Source: Pyropia haitanensis
Lineage: Eukaryota; Rhodophyta; Bangiophyceae; Bangiales; Bangiaceae
DNA: 64,000 nucleotides
Assembly: GCA_008729055.1 (NCBI GenBank)
Contig: SDUX01000005.1
Coordinates: 2,873,018-2,937,017 of the forward strand
Direction of reading: 5' to 3'
The stretch's first letter is position 1, and every line of letters starts with the position of its first letter. Shown here piece by piece: positions 44,244 through 54,438 of the stretch. Both the position numbers and the translations under genes were made by a program. The notes beneath the pieces were generated by a model. The model was not told where the DNA came from. It did no database searches and saw only the letters and a program-made list of their open reading frames with translations.

Positions 44244-47200
44244 GGGGGGGCGCCGACAGCGACCGGGAGCGCCGGGTTGCCGGGGCGGCGGGCGACGAGG
44301 CCGCGACGCGCGGCCGCTTCTTTGCCGTGGCGCCGGTGCTCGCCCTCCGGCGTGAGCCACTGGCGTCCGCCGATGCCGCCGCAGGCGCCACGCCAGAGCG
44401 TTTGCCGTTGCTGTCCCGTGGAGACCGCGGCGGCGGCGGCGACGGCTCCAGCGGCGGCGCGGCGACGCCATCAAGGGCCGCGTCAGGGTCGGCCGCCACG
44501 GCCGGCGAGGCGGGCACGTCGACAGCCGGCGGTGCCGGCGGCGGCGGCGCGGCGGCGGCGGTGGCCACCTTGGCCGCGGCCTTGATGGCCAAGGCCAACG
44601 AGGCGTGCACGCGCGGCCGGGGTCGCTTGGCCACCTTGGCAGCGGGGGACACCTTGAGCGCGCACGCCTCCCTCGCGGCCCGCTTACGACGCGGGACTGG
44701 CACCGGTGCCACGGCCGCAGCTGCCGTCGCCGTCGACAAGGCTGCCACCCGCGGAGGGGACACGGGCGCCCCAGGTGGAGCCGCCAGCGTGGCCGCCCGT
44801 GACGCCGCCAGCAAGGCCGGTTGTGTGGGCGCAGGTGCAACGTGTGACGCGTCCCGTGCTGGCGGTGACGGCCCCGGTGGGGGTGCCACCGGTGTCTCTG
44901 CCATTGGTGGCGGCAAAAGGGCGGCGGGTGGTGCCACCAACGGGGAGGCCATCGCGGGCGGTGCGGACGGCAAAGACGCCCGCGCACGGCCGCCCGTCGT
45001 TGCCCGCGTGGCCGCGCGGGTGGCCACCCGTGCGTCCCGCGGCGCCGCCACGACCGCAGGGTCCTCCTCGGCGGCGTCGTCCGGCACCATCGGCACCGCC
45101 TTGCCACCACCATCCAGCCGCAGCCCCACCCGCGCCATGGACAGCACCGCCGACGCGGGGAGGGGCACCCCCTTGACGCGCCGCCCGTACTTCGCCTCAC
45201 AGTACGGCAGGTACAGCGGCGACGGCGACGGCCGGAGGATCGCGCCCGCCATCGTGCGCACCAGGATGGGCCGCGGTAGGCCCGGCGGGTAGGGCGCCTC
45301 GGCTGGCGCCGCCGCGGCGGCCGCGGCGGCAAAGCCACCAGCCGGCGGCACCACCGCCACCGACGCCGCGTCCACGACGGGCGGGCCATCGTCTCGATCC
45401 GCATCCTCCACGTCCGCATCGTTGGCTTTGGTGTCGCCTGCGCCCGCGTCGACCGCGTCCACACCTGCACTGGCCACGGTGCCGTCGGCGGCTGTTGCGT
45501 CACAAGCACCGGCCACCACCGCCCTGGCGGCCGCCGCGACGCAGCGGAGCGCGGCCAAGTGCCGCGCCGGTCGCTCCGCCGGGTCGTCGTCAGACGAGCT
45601 GCACCCGTTCAACGCCAGCGACGGCAGCCGCCGCTTGCGCCGTGCCGGCACAGACGACCGCCGCACCTCCACCGGAGAGCCGCTCGACGACGCGTCGGGG
45701 GTGGGGCTCCTCGTCGCTGGATCGCCACTGCCAGGGGAGGCCAAGAACGCCGCCGCGGCGGCTGCAGATGTCGCCGTCTCGGCAGCACCCGCGGCGGCCG
45801 CGGCCGCGGCGGCCGCAACGCCGCCCACCTCACCCCCATCGCCAACAACAGGCAACACGCGGCCGCTGACGCTCCCCGTCGGCGGCCCGCCGCTGCTGGC
45901 AATCCCATCCAGCCCGCCACCGCCAGGCCCCTCCCTTAATCGCGACGCAACACCCCCAACAGCGGGAACGTCCACGCGTCCAACCGCTGTCAGGTCACCA
46001 GCACCACCGCCGCGGCCCACGTCGGCAACGCCATCGCCGGCACCGCCGTCGGCGGCCGTGTCCATCGCGCCGGGCGGGCACACGACCAGCTGGCCCGACG
46101 CGTCCCGCTGGAGCGACGCCTGGAAGCGCTCAAACCGGTCCAGCGGCATCTCCTCCTCTGACTCGTCCGCGTCGGACGCGTCCGTCGCCACGCCGCCGCT
46201 GTCAGCCACCCCGCCGAGCACAGGTCCGTCGACCATGGCAACGTCCCCGCTGGCGGTGGCCACGCCGCAATCCAGGTTCTGCGGCGGCGGCGGTGCTGCC
46301 AGACGCCCAGCCAGGGGGGGGGACACAGGAGAAAGGGGTCCCTCGGGCGTAGGCCCGCTTCGGTCGGAGCCAACAGTGCCGCCCGCGTCGACTGGCAGCG
46401 CGGACGCTTCCCGCCCGACGGGCGATGGGCTGCAGCTCCCTGGCAGCACTCCCACAGAAGGCATCCCGCTCAACGAAGCGGGAGCACCCAACACGGTCGT
46501 GCCGGTTCCCGCGGGAGGGGAAACGAGCATCTGACTCGGCGCGGGAATCGCCTCTGGTGCGCCGGCCTCGGCCGGCGACGCCGCGACAGGTGCGCCCACG
46601 ACAGCGGTGGACGTACGTCCCCCCGCCAACGATACCGGCATGACTCCGCCTCGCCGGGCCGTCGGCGCCACCGTATTGAGCGCGGCCGTCGGCGCCGCCG
46701 CATCGGCCGTGGCCGGACTGCGGGTCATCCCGACCGCAGCCCTCTCCCCCCCATCCCCCTCCCCGCCGAACGGAGACGGGAGCGGCGCCGCTACGGCGGC
46801 CGCCCCCACTGCCACCTCCGCCCCCCCCACCGCGGGCGCCACCACCCCGGCGTCGGCCGCATCGGCCTCCGCCGCCGTCGCTGTTGCCACCTCCGTCACC
46901 GCCGCGGCCTCTGCCGCTGCCGCGGCCTCCGTCACCGCCGCGGCCTCCGCCGCCGCCGCCGCCGCGGCCTCCGCCGCCGCCGCGGCCTTTGCCGCCGCCA
47001 CGGCCTCTGGCAGCGGGCGAAACAGCGGCGGCTGCGGAAACACCTGCTGCCGCGGCCGGAACGCGGACTTGCGGTGCAAGTCGGCGGGCGGCGCCGACCA
47101 CCCGGCCGGCGGCACCACAATCGCGCCGCCATACTTGGCCAGCAGCGCGCCCTGCTGGTAGAGGTAGAGTGGGAACATGGCCATGTCGGCGGGCGACGGG

Positions 47201-48452
47201 TGGAGGGTGGGCAGCGGCGGAAGTGAGCCGGCGCGCACCATAGGCGACGACGGAGGGAAGAGTGCCCTGCCCGTCACCGAAGGAGCGGCACCCTCTCCGG
47301 AAGCGGGCGGGGCACCCCGGGGTGTCTCGCCCGCTCCTGAGGCAGGGGTGAGTGCCTCGCCCGCCACCGAGGGAACGGCGGGTGCCCCACTCACCAACGA
47401 AAGACGCGGAGGCACGCGGCGGCGCCGGGCAGGGGCCGCGCCCGCCGCCGCTGCCCCGCCTGGTGTTGAGGGAGGGGCTCGGGCACGCGCCCCAGCGCGG
47501 GAGCGCGGGCGGGCGGAAGGGGAGGCGCGGACGCGCGCCCGCGCCACCGCCACCACCTCCACCGGCCCGGCCGCGGCCGCCGTCCCCGGCGCCAGCCGCG
47601 GCGGCGGCGGCGGCGGCCGACGCGGCGGCGGCGGCAGCAGCCGACGCGGCGGCGGCGGTACCTTGTTGTCTGGCCGAGGCGTCGGCGACGGCAACTGCTC
47701 CGCCGACGGCGGCGACGGCTGCTGGTCTGGCGGCGGCGGCGGCGGCATCTGGTCCGCCGACAGCGGCGCCTGGCGCGGCGGTGGCGGCACTTGATGCGGC
47801 CGCGGCGGGGGCGGCGCCGACGTAGGCGTCGACAGCTGCGGCGGATGCAATAGCGCCGACGCCGGCGTCGGCAGCAGCGGCGGCTGCGACGTCGGCGGCA
47901 GCGGCGGCCGCGGCGGCGGCAGCTGCGACGAGGACGGCTGCGGCCTCAGTGGCCGCGGCGACAAAGGCGGCGGCGGCTGCGACGGCGGCGTAGGCTGTGA
48001 TGGTCGCGACGGCTGCGGCGGCGGCTGCGACGGCCGCGGCAGCGACGGCGACGGCAGCGGCTGCCGCTTTGGCGGCAACGGCGGCGAAGACCGCGGCCGA
48101 GGCGATGGCGGAGGCGGCGGCTCTGACGGCGGCGGCAGTGGCGACTGCGGCGGCGGCAGCGGCACCGACTGCGGTGGCTGTGGCGGCGGCGGCGGCGGCA
48201 GCGGTGGCGGCGGCGGCGGCGGCGTCGGCGGTGGCGCAAGTGGCGGTGGCGGCGGCTGCACCGTCCCCAACGCTGGCGCCGTAGCTGCCGGCCGCGGCGC
48301 CGCGGCCGCCACCACAGCCGCCACCGTCAACCCGTCACCAGCCGAGGTCGGCCGCTCCGCTGGCGGAGGCGGTGGCGGCCCACACCAGCCGCCCGAGCCC
48401 GGCAGGGACGACGGCAGCGGCGGCGGCGACGGTGGTGGTGGCGGCGACGGCA

Positions 48453-48497
<45 letters not shown>

Positions 48498-48877
48498 GCC
48501 GTCGCGAACCGTGGGCGGGCCCCGCGGGTCGCCACGCCGCGCCGTGGTGTCCCCCCAACGGCGGCGGCGACGGCGGCGGCGGCTGCGTGGACCCGTCGCC
48601 CGTCCGCGACCGCGACCGTGGCGGCGGCGGCGGCAGCGGCGACAGCGTCCGCCGTGGCAACAGCAACGGCGTGGGCAGCGACGACGCCACCCCGCCACCG
48701 TCGTACGCGTGGGGACGGGGCGCCGCGCCGCCGCCGCCGCGCAACGACGCGAGCGGCGGCGGCGGCGGCAGCCAGGACGCCGACGGTGGCCCGCCGTGGA
48801 GGCGCGGCGGCAGCCAACCGTCGCCGTTGCGCGCCGGCGCGCCGGCCGGTGGGCCGCCCCTGTGCCCATCCCGTCGG

Positions 48878-48910
<33 letters not shown>

Positions 48911-49284
48911 CCCAACGGCAGCGGCCGCGGCGGCGGCACGACCGGCCGCGACAGCGGCGGCAGCCACCAGCCAGGCGTCGTTGTGCCGCCGCTGCGCTCC
49001 CCCCACCCGTCCCCGCCGCGTGGTGACGGCGGCGGCGGCCGCGGGCGGCGTGGCGGCGGCGGCAGCGGCGGCGGGAGGGCGGGTGGCCACGGGCGGCGGC
49101 GGCCGGGCGGGTCGCCGCCGCGGCCGCCGCGGCCGCCATACGCCGCCACCGGCGTGGGGGGCGCCACCATCGGGGCGGGGGGGGCAGGCCGTCCACCCCA
49201 CACCGCACCGGCGGCGGTGGTCCGCCGCCGCCGCGGGGCGCCATCATCGCCGCGGGGTGCGGATGCCCCGATGGCGGGTCCCAC
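41056..49284 (-). CDS. very large JmjN/JmjC histone-demethylase-like protein
   Basis: One open frame of 2,742 residues. Residues 1-690 are Pro-rich with few features; the start is uncertain. JmjN lies at about 693-750: MAMFPLYLYQQGALLAKYGG, then AIVVPPAGW and FRPRQQVF. JmjC lies at about 1950-2110: GSLYSRFCWHVEDSLLNSLS, then GEPKIWYIVP, GTFVALAPGSYHAGFNMGVN and KAEAVNFAAPDW. The iron ligands H1989, E1991 and H2083 are all present, as is the lysine expected to bind 2-oxoglutarate (KIWY). A Cys-rich region follows at about 2240-2280 (CHTCGYVTWAAVVVCAGC, CLRCAADVC), in the place of the zinc finger of KDM4/KDM5-type enzymes. The C-terminal 450 residues hold four copies of a short acidic motif (GDESETLCEG and variants) in Ala/Gly-rich linkers. 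Predicted nuclear histone lysine demethylase; subclass not settled. Ends 170 bp from the convergent GT61 gene. Confidence 0.8.
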
Positions 49285-50162
49285 CGCTGCGGCGGTGGCG
49301 GTGGCGGTGGCACCGGTGGGGGCGGCGGTGGGGATGGGGGGGGCGGCGGCGGCGGCCGCCCCGCGGCGGGCGCCTGCATGGAGTGCACGATGGCAAGCAG
49401 AGGGCGACGCAGGGGAGGGGTGGTGGGGGAGGCGCTGGCGTCACCGACAAGAGCAGAGCGGCGCGACGCCCGCCTCCACCAGACGCCGCGGGCAGCGGCA
49501 GGGGACCAGGAGGGGGGAGGAGGGGTCGCAAAAGGAGGATAGGGGCGGGGGGGGGGGGGGGGGACGGGGAAAGCAGACGCAAAAGGAAGACGCGGGGGAT
49601 GGCGGGGGGGGGGGGGGGGGGGGGGGAGGGGGGGGGGGAAGCGCCGGCCGCGCCGCCGACGCGCCGGCCGCGGGCGGGACGCGCGCGTGCGGCGGGCGCC
49701 GCCCGCACCGGCGGCGGCGGCGAGCGCCGCGGCGGCGGGCGCCGCCGACCGCACCGCGGCGCACGGCGGCACGCGCGGGGATGGAGGGCAGCGGCTGGAC
49801 GCGGGGGTTTGGCAGCGCGCGCGGCGCAGGCGGCGGGCCGCAGGGAAGGGGGGAGGGAGGGAGGGGGGGGGGGGGGGGAGGTGGGGGGCGGGGGGCGGGA
49901 GGCGGTGTCTACGTCCGCCAGCGGGGTCGCCCACGCCGCGTGGGCCGCGGCGGCGCTGCCATTGTCTGTTGGCCACGTGGGGGGGCCCCCCGTCAAAGTG
50001 GCCCCCAAATTTCGTGCGGGTGGGGTGCGTCTCTGACGATGGGGGGATAAGGGCGGGGTGCGGCTCCAACGAGGGTCTGTGACGGAATCCATGACACGCC
50101 GGCGGGGGCCCGCACGCCCGTTGGGGCCCGCACGCTGCTGCGGTGGGGGCCCCACGCCCGCC
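49285..50162. other. 5' region of the JmjC gene
   Basis: G-rich with runs of 10-16 G. Overlapping ORFs on both strands extend the Pro-rich N-terminus of the JmjC protein in other frames, so its true start may lie in here. No regulatory motif was recognised. Confidence 0.35.
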
Positions 50163-50185
50163 GCACAGCACCTCAAGAAAAGCCG
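50163..50185 (+). repeat. left terminal inverted repeat
   Basis: GCACAGCACCTCAAGAAAAG plus CCG; inverse of 52281-52302 with one extra A. Confidence 0.65.
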
Positions 50186-50381
50186 AATCAGAACGGATTC
50201 GAACTATCCGAGCGGCACGAGAGCTTAGTAAGACGAATCCTCTCTCGACACGATCGCCAGACGGTTATAAAGGCCTCGTGCTCAACGAGACGAAATTATA
50301 AGTGTCAGTCGAGACCTGTTCAGCCCTCGTGCAGTGGTGGATCGGAAATCAGCTCGCGAGCGCGAGTCCTGAAGCGATCTC

Positions 50382-50820
50382 GTGCGCCATCTACTCGCGG
50401 GTCTGCCGACAGCCTGGCAGTCGTCGCTGCTCAGTGTCGGCAGAGGCCACGGTGTCCGGGCCGTGGCAATTGCCGCGGACGGCATGGCACGCCGGTTCAC
50501 GGTAGACGTCGTCGGGGCACACAGCCGGCGAGGCCGGTGGCGCATCTGCCTCATCGATCCCCATCCCCCTCCTCCCCTCCCCTCCCCTCCTTGGCGCCGC
50601 CGCAGGGTGGTCGGAGCGCATCGAGCGGGACGAGGCGGACGCGCTCCGCTGGCGGGTGGTGGATGAGCTCGTCGTCCACCGCGCGCTGCTGGCTCAGTAC
50701 TGCGTGCTCGGCCTGGACGCCGACGGCGGCGGCGCCACGCCCGCCGGCGACGCCGCGTTTGGTGACTACTGCCGGCGGATGCGGCAGCCAAAGACGTACG
50801 TGGGCGGGCGTCCAAACAGG
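50382..50820 (+). pseudogene. OTU-like cysteine protease domain fragment
   Basis: In one frame from 50608 the sequence reads WSERIERDEADALRWRVVDE, LVVHRALLAQYCVLG and then AFGDYCRRMRQPKTYVGG. OTU proteases share A/x-L-R-x2-V-V-D-x2 after the active-site helix, then a short acidic insert, then F-x-x-Y-x-x-x-M-x-x-P-x-T-W/F-x-G-G, which fits. A catalytic D-G-x-C-x-F motif should precede it. An upstream frame has VAIAADGMARRFT ending at a GT (50501/50502), with Met-Ala where Cys is expected. It does not join in phase to the next block, so no active protease is evident. The catalytic His part was not found; the nested transposon piece begins at 50924. Confidence 0.4.
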
Positions 50821-50923
50821 GGTGAGCGTGGGCGCGAGTGGGAGTGGGCGCCGCTTGGGTTTGATGGACAGAAAGCAGCGGCGGGGAGGGGGCTGGCTGT
50901 GCGTGAGGCGCGGTGGAACACCA

Positions 50924-51219
50924 CTGCGCCAGGAAAAAAAAGAGAACACGGTCAGCGCCGAGGAAAAATATACAGAAAATAGGAATCGATGCAGACTCGC
51001 ATGGTGACTTCGTATGGGCACAACCAGAAAGATCTGCCCCGATTTATTGCACCATAGTGGGAAGGCTTGGGGGTTCACGGAGCGATGTGGTCGATAGCGG
51101 GGTGGACGAGAGATGGTGCGTACCACTGGCGCACCCTCCGCGAGAACCGGCGTGAAAAAGCCTCTTGAATTGTGGATGTATTTTCTATAACTCGTTCTTT
51201 TTCAGATCCCAGCGACCAC
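50924..51219 (-). pseudogene. truncated second copy of the 5' end of the 5-8 kb transposon
   Basis: The reverse complement of this segment matches 5023-5520: GTGGTCGCTGGGATCTGAAA at the start, the CATCTCTCGTCCACCCCGCT block in the middle, and CTGGCGCAG at the end. About 190 bp (5190-5380 of the first copy) is absent. The start codon region reads ATG GTG CAA TAA, so there is an in-frame stop after three codons, and the GTAACC splice donor has become GTCACC. It cannot produce a transposase. Confidence 0.8.
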
Positions 51220-52280
51220 CCTCAACTGGGTGTGGGTGGCGCGTGCGCCGTGTTTCGCTGGCGTGGCCGCCCTGTCGCGATCAAGTAGCCTGAGTTGCCC
51301 GACAAATCCGTACAGTTCACAGTCGGATGCATAATTAGAATTGTCAGCACGTCGAGCAGTCGCGCGAGAGACCTCCCGTTGGACCCGGCTGCGGTGCGCG
51401 CGCTCTTTGGGCCTGGAGTGCAGCCCACATGCCGACCCAGGCGGTGCGCGTCCCTCCACTCGGGCAGTCGTCGCTCCCTCCCTGCGCCCCGCCCGCCCCC
51501 CGTTCCTATCTCTGTGCCGTGCTGGTCACGCCGCTTCCCTTGCACGCCCGCCACGCCTCGACGGGCCTACGACGTACGCGCCCTGCCCCCGACTGTTACA
51601 TGGTATGCACGTGCGGCGTGCGTTGAAGGGAGAGGACATTGCGCAATGGCACGGGGGAGAGAGCGTCACGTTGGTGACTCGTGTGACGCTGTCGGTGCCT
51701 TGGGGTTCGTGCAGTTGCGGCAGGCGGGTTGTGGTGGGGCGCACTGTGGGTGTTGACGTCCTGACAACGGATGAACACTGACACATGGCCTGTTTGTGTT
51801 GTTGGGGTGTTCCTGTTGCTATCGCTTCTCGTTCGTGGCATGCTGGTGGTACCTGGTTGTGTCTGCCCTTCTCGTGGGGGTTATGCGGCTGGTTTGTGGA
51901 CGTGCACGGCAGGGGACGGGGTGGGGTGTACATGTGAACAGGGGGGTGCGGGGGGCGTTATGGTGTGGGACGGATAGGCAGAGCAAAAAACAACTTGCGG
52001 CCGCCAGTTCTTCAGCCCTACGCGAGAGGACCTCATATCCTCTCGTGCCCGAGAGACGTGGCTAATGATCGCTCTCGAGTTCTCCATGGATCGTGGCCAC
52101 GAGTCGTCCACCTATCGCGATGTCGATTGGATTCGCACTGGCGCGGAAGAACGGTGGATAGGTCTTGGCCACTATGGAATCAGAGCTCTTGACCACCTAC
52201 AGCAGCGCACTATCTTACATACGCTATCGATGTATATTGGATTCGAACTGGACGTCGAGAGCTCCTATCTGATAATTTGA

Positions 52281-52302
52281 CGGCTTTCTTGAGGTGCTGT
52301 GC
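52281..52302 (-). repeat. right terminal inverted repeat
   Basis: Inverse of 50163-50185, starting GCACAGCACCTCAAGAAA on the minus strand. Confidence 0.65.
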
Positions 52303-52770
52303 GCCTCCGCCGCCTCCATCCAGGTGGGAATAGCGATACCCCCCCCTCCAAAATGCGCGCTCAGCCAGCCGCTCCGCGTACGGCCGTCGCCGGCCGAGCC
52401 GCCGCGCCACCGCCTGGTGCTCCCTCCCCCACGGCGGCATCATCCACCCAGCGGCTCGGGCCGCGGCCGTGTCCTTTCGATGACTGGCCGGTGGCGGCGA
52501 CGGGCACCACGCCCGCACCACCAGCACCACCAGCAACAAAAGGGGCAGCCCAAGACTGGCGGCTGGAGCCTCCTTTTCTTGGGCCCGTTTGGCACTGGAC
52601 GGCGCGTCATCCATCCGTGGCGGTCAGGGAGCCGCGTCGCCCCCCGGATCGCCGCCTCCCCCCCCCCCCCCCCCCCCCTACCCCCGCCCTCCCCCGCGTG
52701 GGCGCTCCGGTCCAGTGCCGCCGCGGCAGCCGCGGCCGCCGCCAGCCGCCGCCGCGGTCCGCGGCTGCGA

Positions 52771-52803
<33 letters not shown>

Positions 52804-52865
52804 CCGCCACCGCCGCCGCCACCGCCGCGGCGGTGCGCCCGGCGGGACGCGGCGGCCGGCAGACG
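52303..52865. other. promoter region of MDP-1, low complexity
   Basis: C runs and (GCC)n repeats between the right inverted repeat of the transposon and the ATG at 52866. No specific site recognised. Confidence 0.35.
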
Positions 52866-54091
52866 ATGGAGCGGCCGCGGGTGGTGGTGCTGGACCTGGA
52901 CGGCCTCTGTTGGTGCGTCGGCCGTCGCGGCGTGGGGGAGCCGCGTCCGCGGAGGGGGACAAGGGGACGTTGGTGGGGGGGGCGGCGGCGGGGGGGGGGG
53001 GGGGGGGGGGGTGGGGGAAGTGACGCCGCCTGACCGAGTGGGGTGGGGGAGGGGGTGCGCCTGGCCAGCCGATGCGGTTTGGTTGTTTTTTTTTTTTGGA
53101 CCGCCGCCCCGACCCCCGCGCGCGGTCTGGGCCATGGCCGTCGTGTAGACTGCCAGCCTATGGTCACGGGCGCGGGTGTGGGGCGGGGCGTGCGCCGCCC
53201 CGGTGGGGGCCGCCGTCTGCCGGCGTGGCTGCTGACGCTCACTGCCCGCCGCCCGCCCCGTCAGTGTCGTCTCCCGTCCACCGCGAGTCCCTTTCGCCCT
53301 TGGCGCCTGCGTGCACTCCCTCTTGTTTGGTGGCGTGTGCTCCCCCGTCTGGCTGTGCCCCGTCGTTGGCCGTCGGCCGTGCCCAGGGCGACGGCCACTG
53401 GTCGTTGACGCTCCCGCTGCTTGTCGTCGTCGCTCCCACTTTGTTTTGTCAACGCTCCCACCGTCTGTCGCAAACGCCCCCGCCGCCTGTCGACGCTGGT
53501 ATGGATGGATGACCCGGTTCCCCCTTCCCCCCCCCCCCCCCCCCTCACCCTTGCCTCCGCAGGTGGCCCGAAATGTACATGCTGCAAGGACGGCCACGGC
53601 GGTCGCCCACCCCCCCCCACCCCGTCACCGACGCGACCGGCGAGCGCATCGAGCTGCTCGGCGCGACCGCCTCCATCCTCGCACAGCTGCACGCCGCCCC
53701 CGACTGGGCGTCCACCGCCGTCGCGTACGCGTCACGGACGACGGAGCCGGCGTACGCGCGCGCCGCGCTCGCCGCGCTGCCCATCGCGGCGGGCGTGGCC
53801 ATGGCCGACGTCGCGGCGGTGGCGGAGATCTACCCGGGCACCAAGACGACGCACATGGCCGCCATTGCCGCCGCGACGGGCGTGCCCGCCACGGCCATGC
53901 TCTTTTTTGACAATGAGCGCCGCAACTGTGTGGATGTGGCGGGCACGGGCGCGCTCGCCGTGTACGCGCCGCGCGGGCTGACCGCCCACGCGTGGGAGGT
54001 GGGGCTCGCCGCGTACGCGAGGGGCGAGCGGGGACGGATTGTGGACGGGGCGGGGGAGCGCCACGCCCGTGGCGGGAGGCGCCGCTGGTAG
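52866..54091 (+). CDS. magnesium-dependent phosphatase-1 (MDP-1), HAD superfamily, two exons
   Basis: Exon 1 is 52866-52912 (MERPRVVVLDLDGLCW) and exon 2 is 53563-54091, after CCTCCGCAG; the donor GTGCGT at 52913 leaves TG, completed by the first G. The join reads LDLDGLCWWPEMYML, a fit to the MDP-1 motif I (D-x-D-x-x-x-W, P-E-M). D10 is the nucleophile and D12 the general acid-base. Motif II is YASRTTEP, motif III is IYPGTKTTH, and motif IV is FFDNERRNCVDV (D then N where many have D). Length 191 residues, near the family's usual 170-190. MDP-1 enzymes remove phosphate from protein-tyrosine or sugar/ketosamine substrates in vitro. An in-frame ORF upstream to 52299 is Ala/Pro-rich and not considered part of the gene. 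Confidence 0.8.
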
Positions 54092-54438
54092 CTGATCGTT
54101 GGGGGGGAGGGGGAGCACGTGTTTTTACGGTGTAGTTTTGGGAAGAGCAGGGGCTTGTCGTCGCGCACGCGGCCGTGCGCAGTTGCCCCCGCGCCGGCGC
54201 TGCGGGTGCAGTGTGTCATTGCATTCGTTTGGCGCCGACGCACCTTGCGCTTAGTGTCACCTCACAGCCCCGTGTCTTCTCTCCTGCGAGCAGTTTGCCC
54301 CACGCCCCTGGTTGCTCCTGCAATAGCCCCACCCATCCCCCCCAATCTCCTGCTCTCACACCTCTCTGCCCATCCCGGATCCTACCCACGCCCCCGCCGC
54401 GCCCCCCCCCCCCCCCCCCCCGCTTCCCCGTCCCCGCT
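54092..54438. other. intergenic between convergent MDP-1 and SET genes
   Basis: 347 bp with a C-rich tract; shared 3' region. Nothing else recognised. Confidence 0.4.

Larger units (their letters stand above)
50163..52302. mobile_element. 2.1-kb element with imperfect terminal inverted repeats
   Basis: The left end starts GCACAGCACCTCAAGAAAAG (continuing CCG) and the right end is its inverse, CTTTCTTGAGGTGCTGTGC preceded by CGG, with one A fewer: about 22 bp. Inside each end lies a direct GGATTCGAACT (50195-50205, 52239-52249). The body is less GC-rich than the surroundings. It holds an OTU-like coding fragment (50608-50820) and a nested minus-strand piece of the transposon seen at 5023-5520. 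No target duplication was recognised, and no transposase. It is a presumably non-autonomous or dead transposon that has carried or captured coding sequence. Confidence 0.6.

Noticed and set aside
50195..50210. tRNA T-arm-like GTTCGAATCC on the minus strand
   Set aside because: No acceptor, D or anticodon stem around it; a related direct copy at 52239 indicates a transposon subterminal repeat instead.
50924..51219. Processed retrocopy of the transposase mRNA
   Set aside because: The intron (GTAACC...GCGCAG equivalent) is still present, so it is a DNA-level copy.
52299..52865. N-terminal extension of MDP-1
   Set aside because: Ala/Pro-rich noise in frame; MDP-1 begins within a few residues of the D-x-D motif and the ATG at 52866 gives a family-like length.
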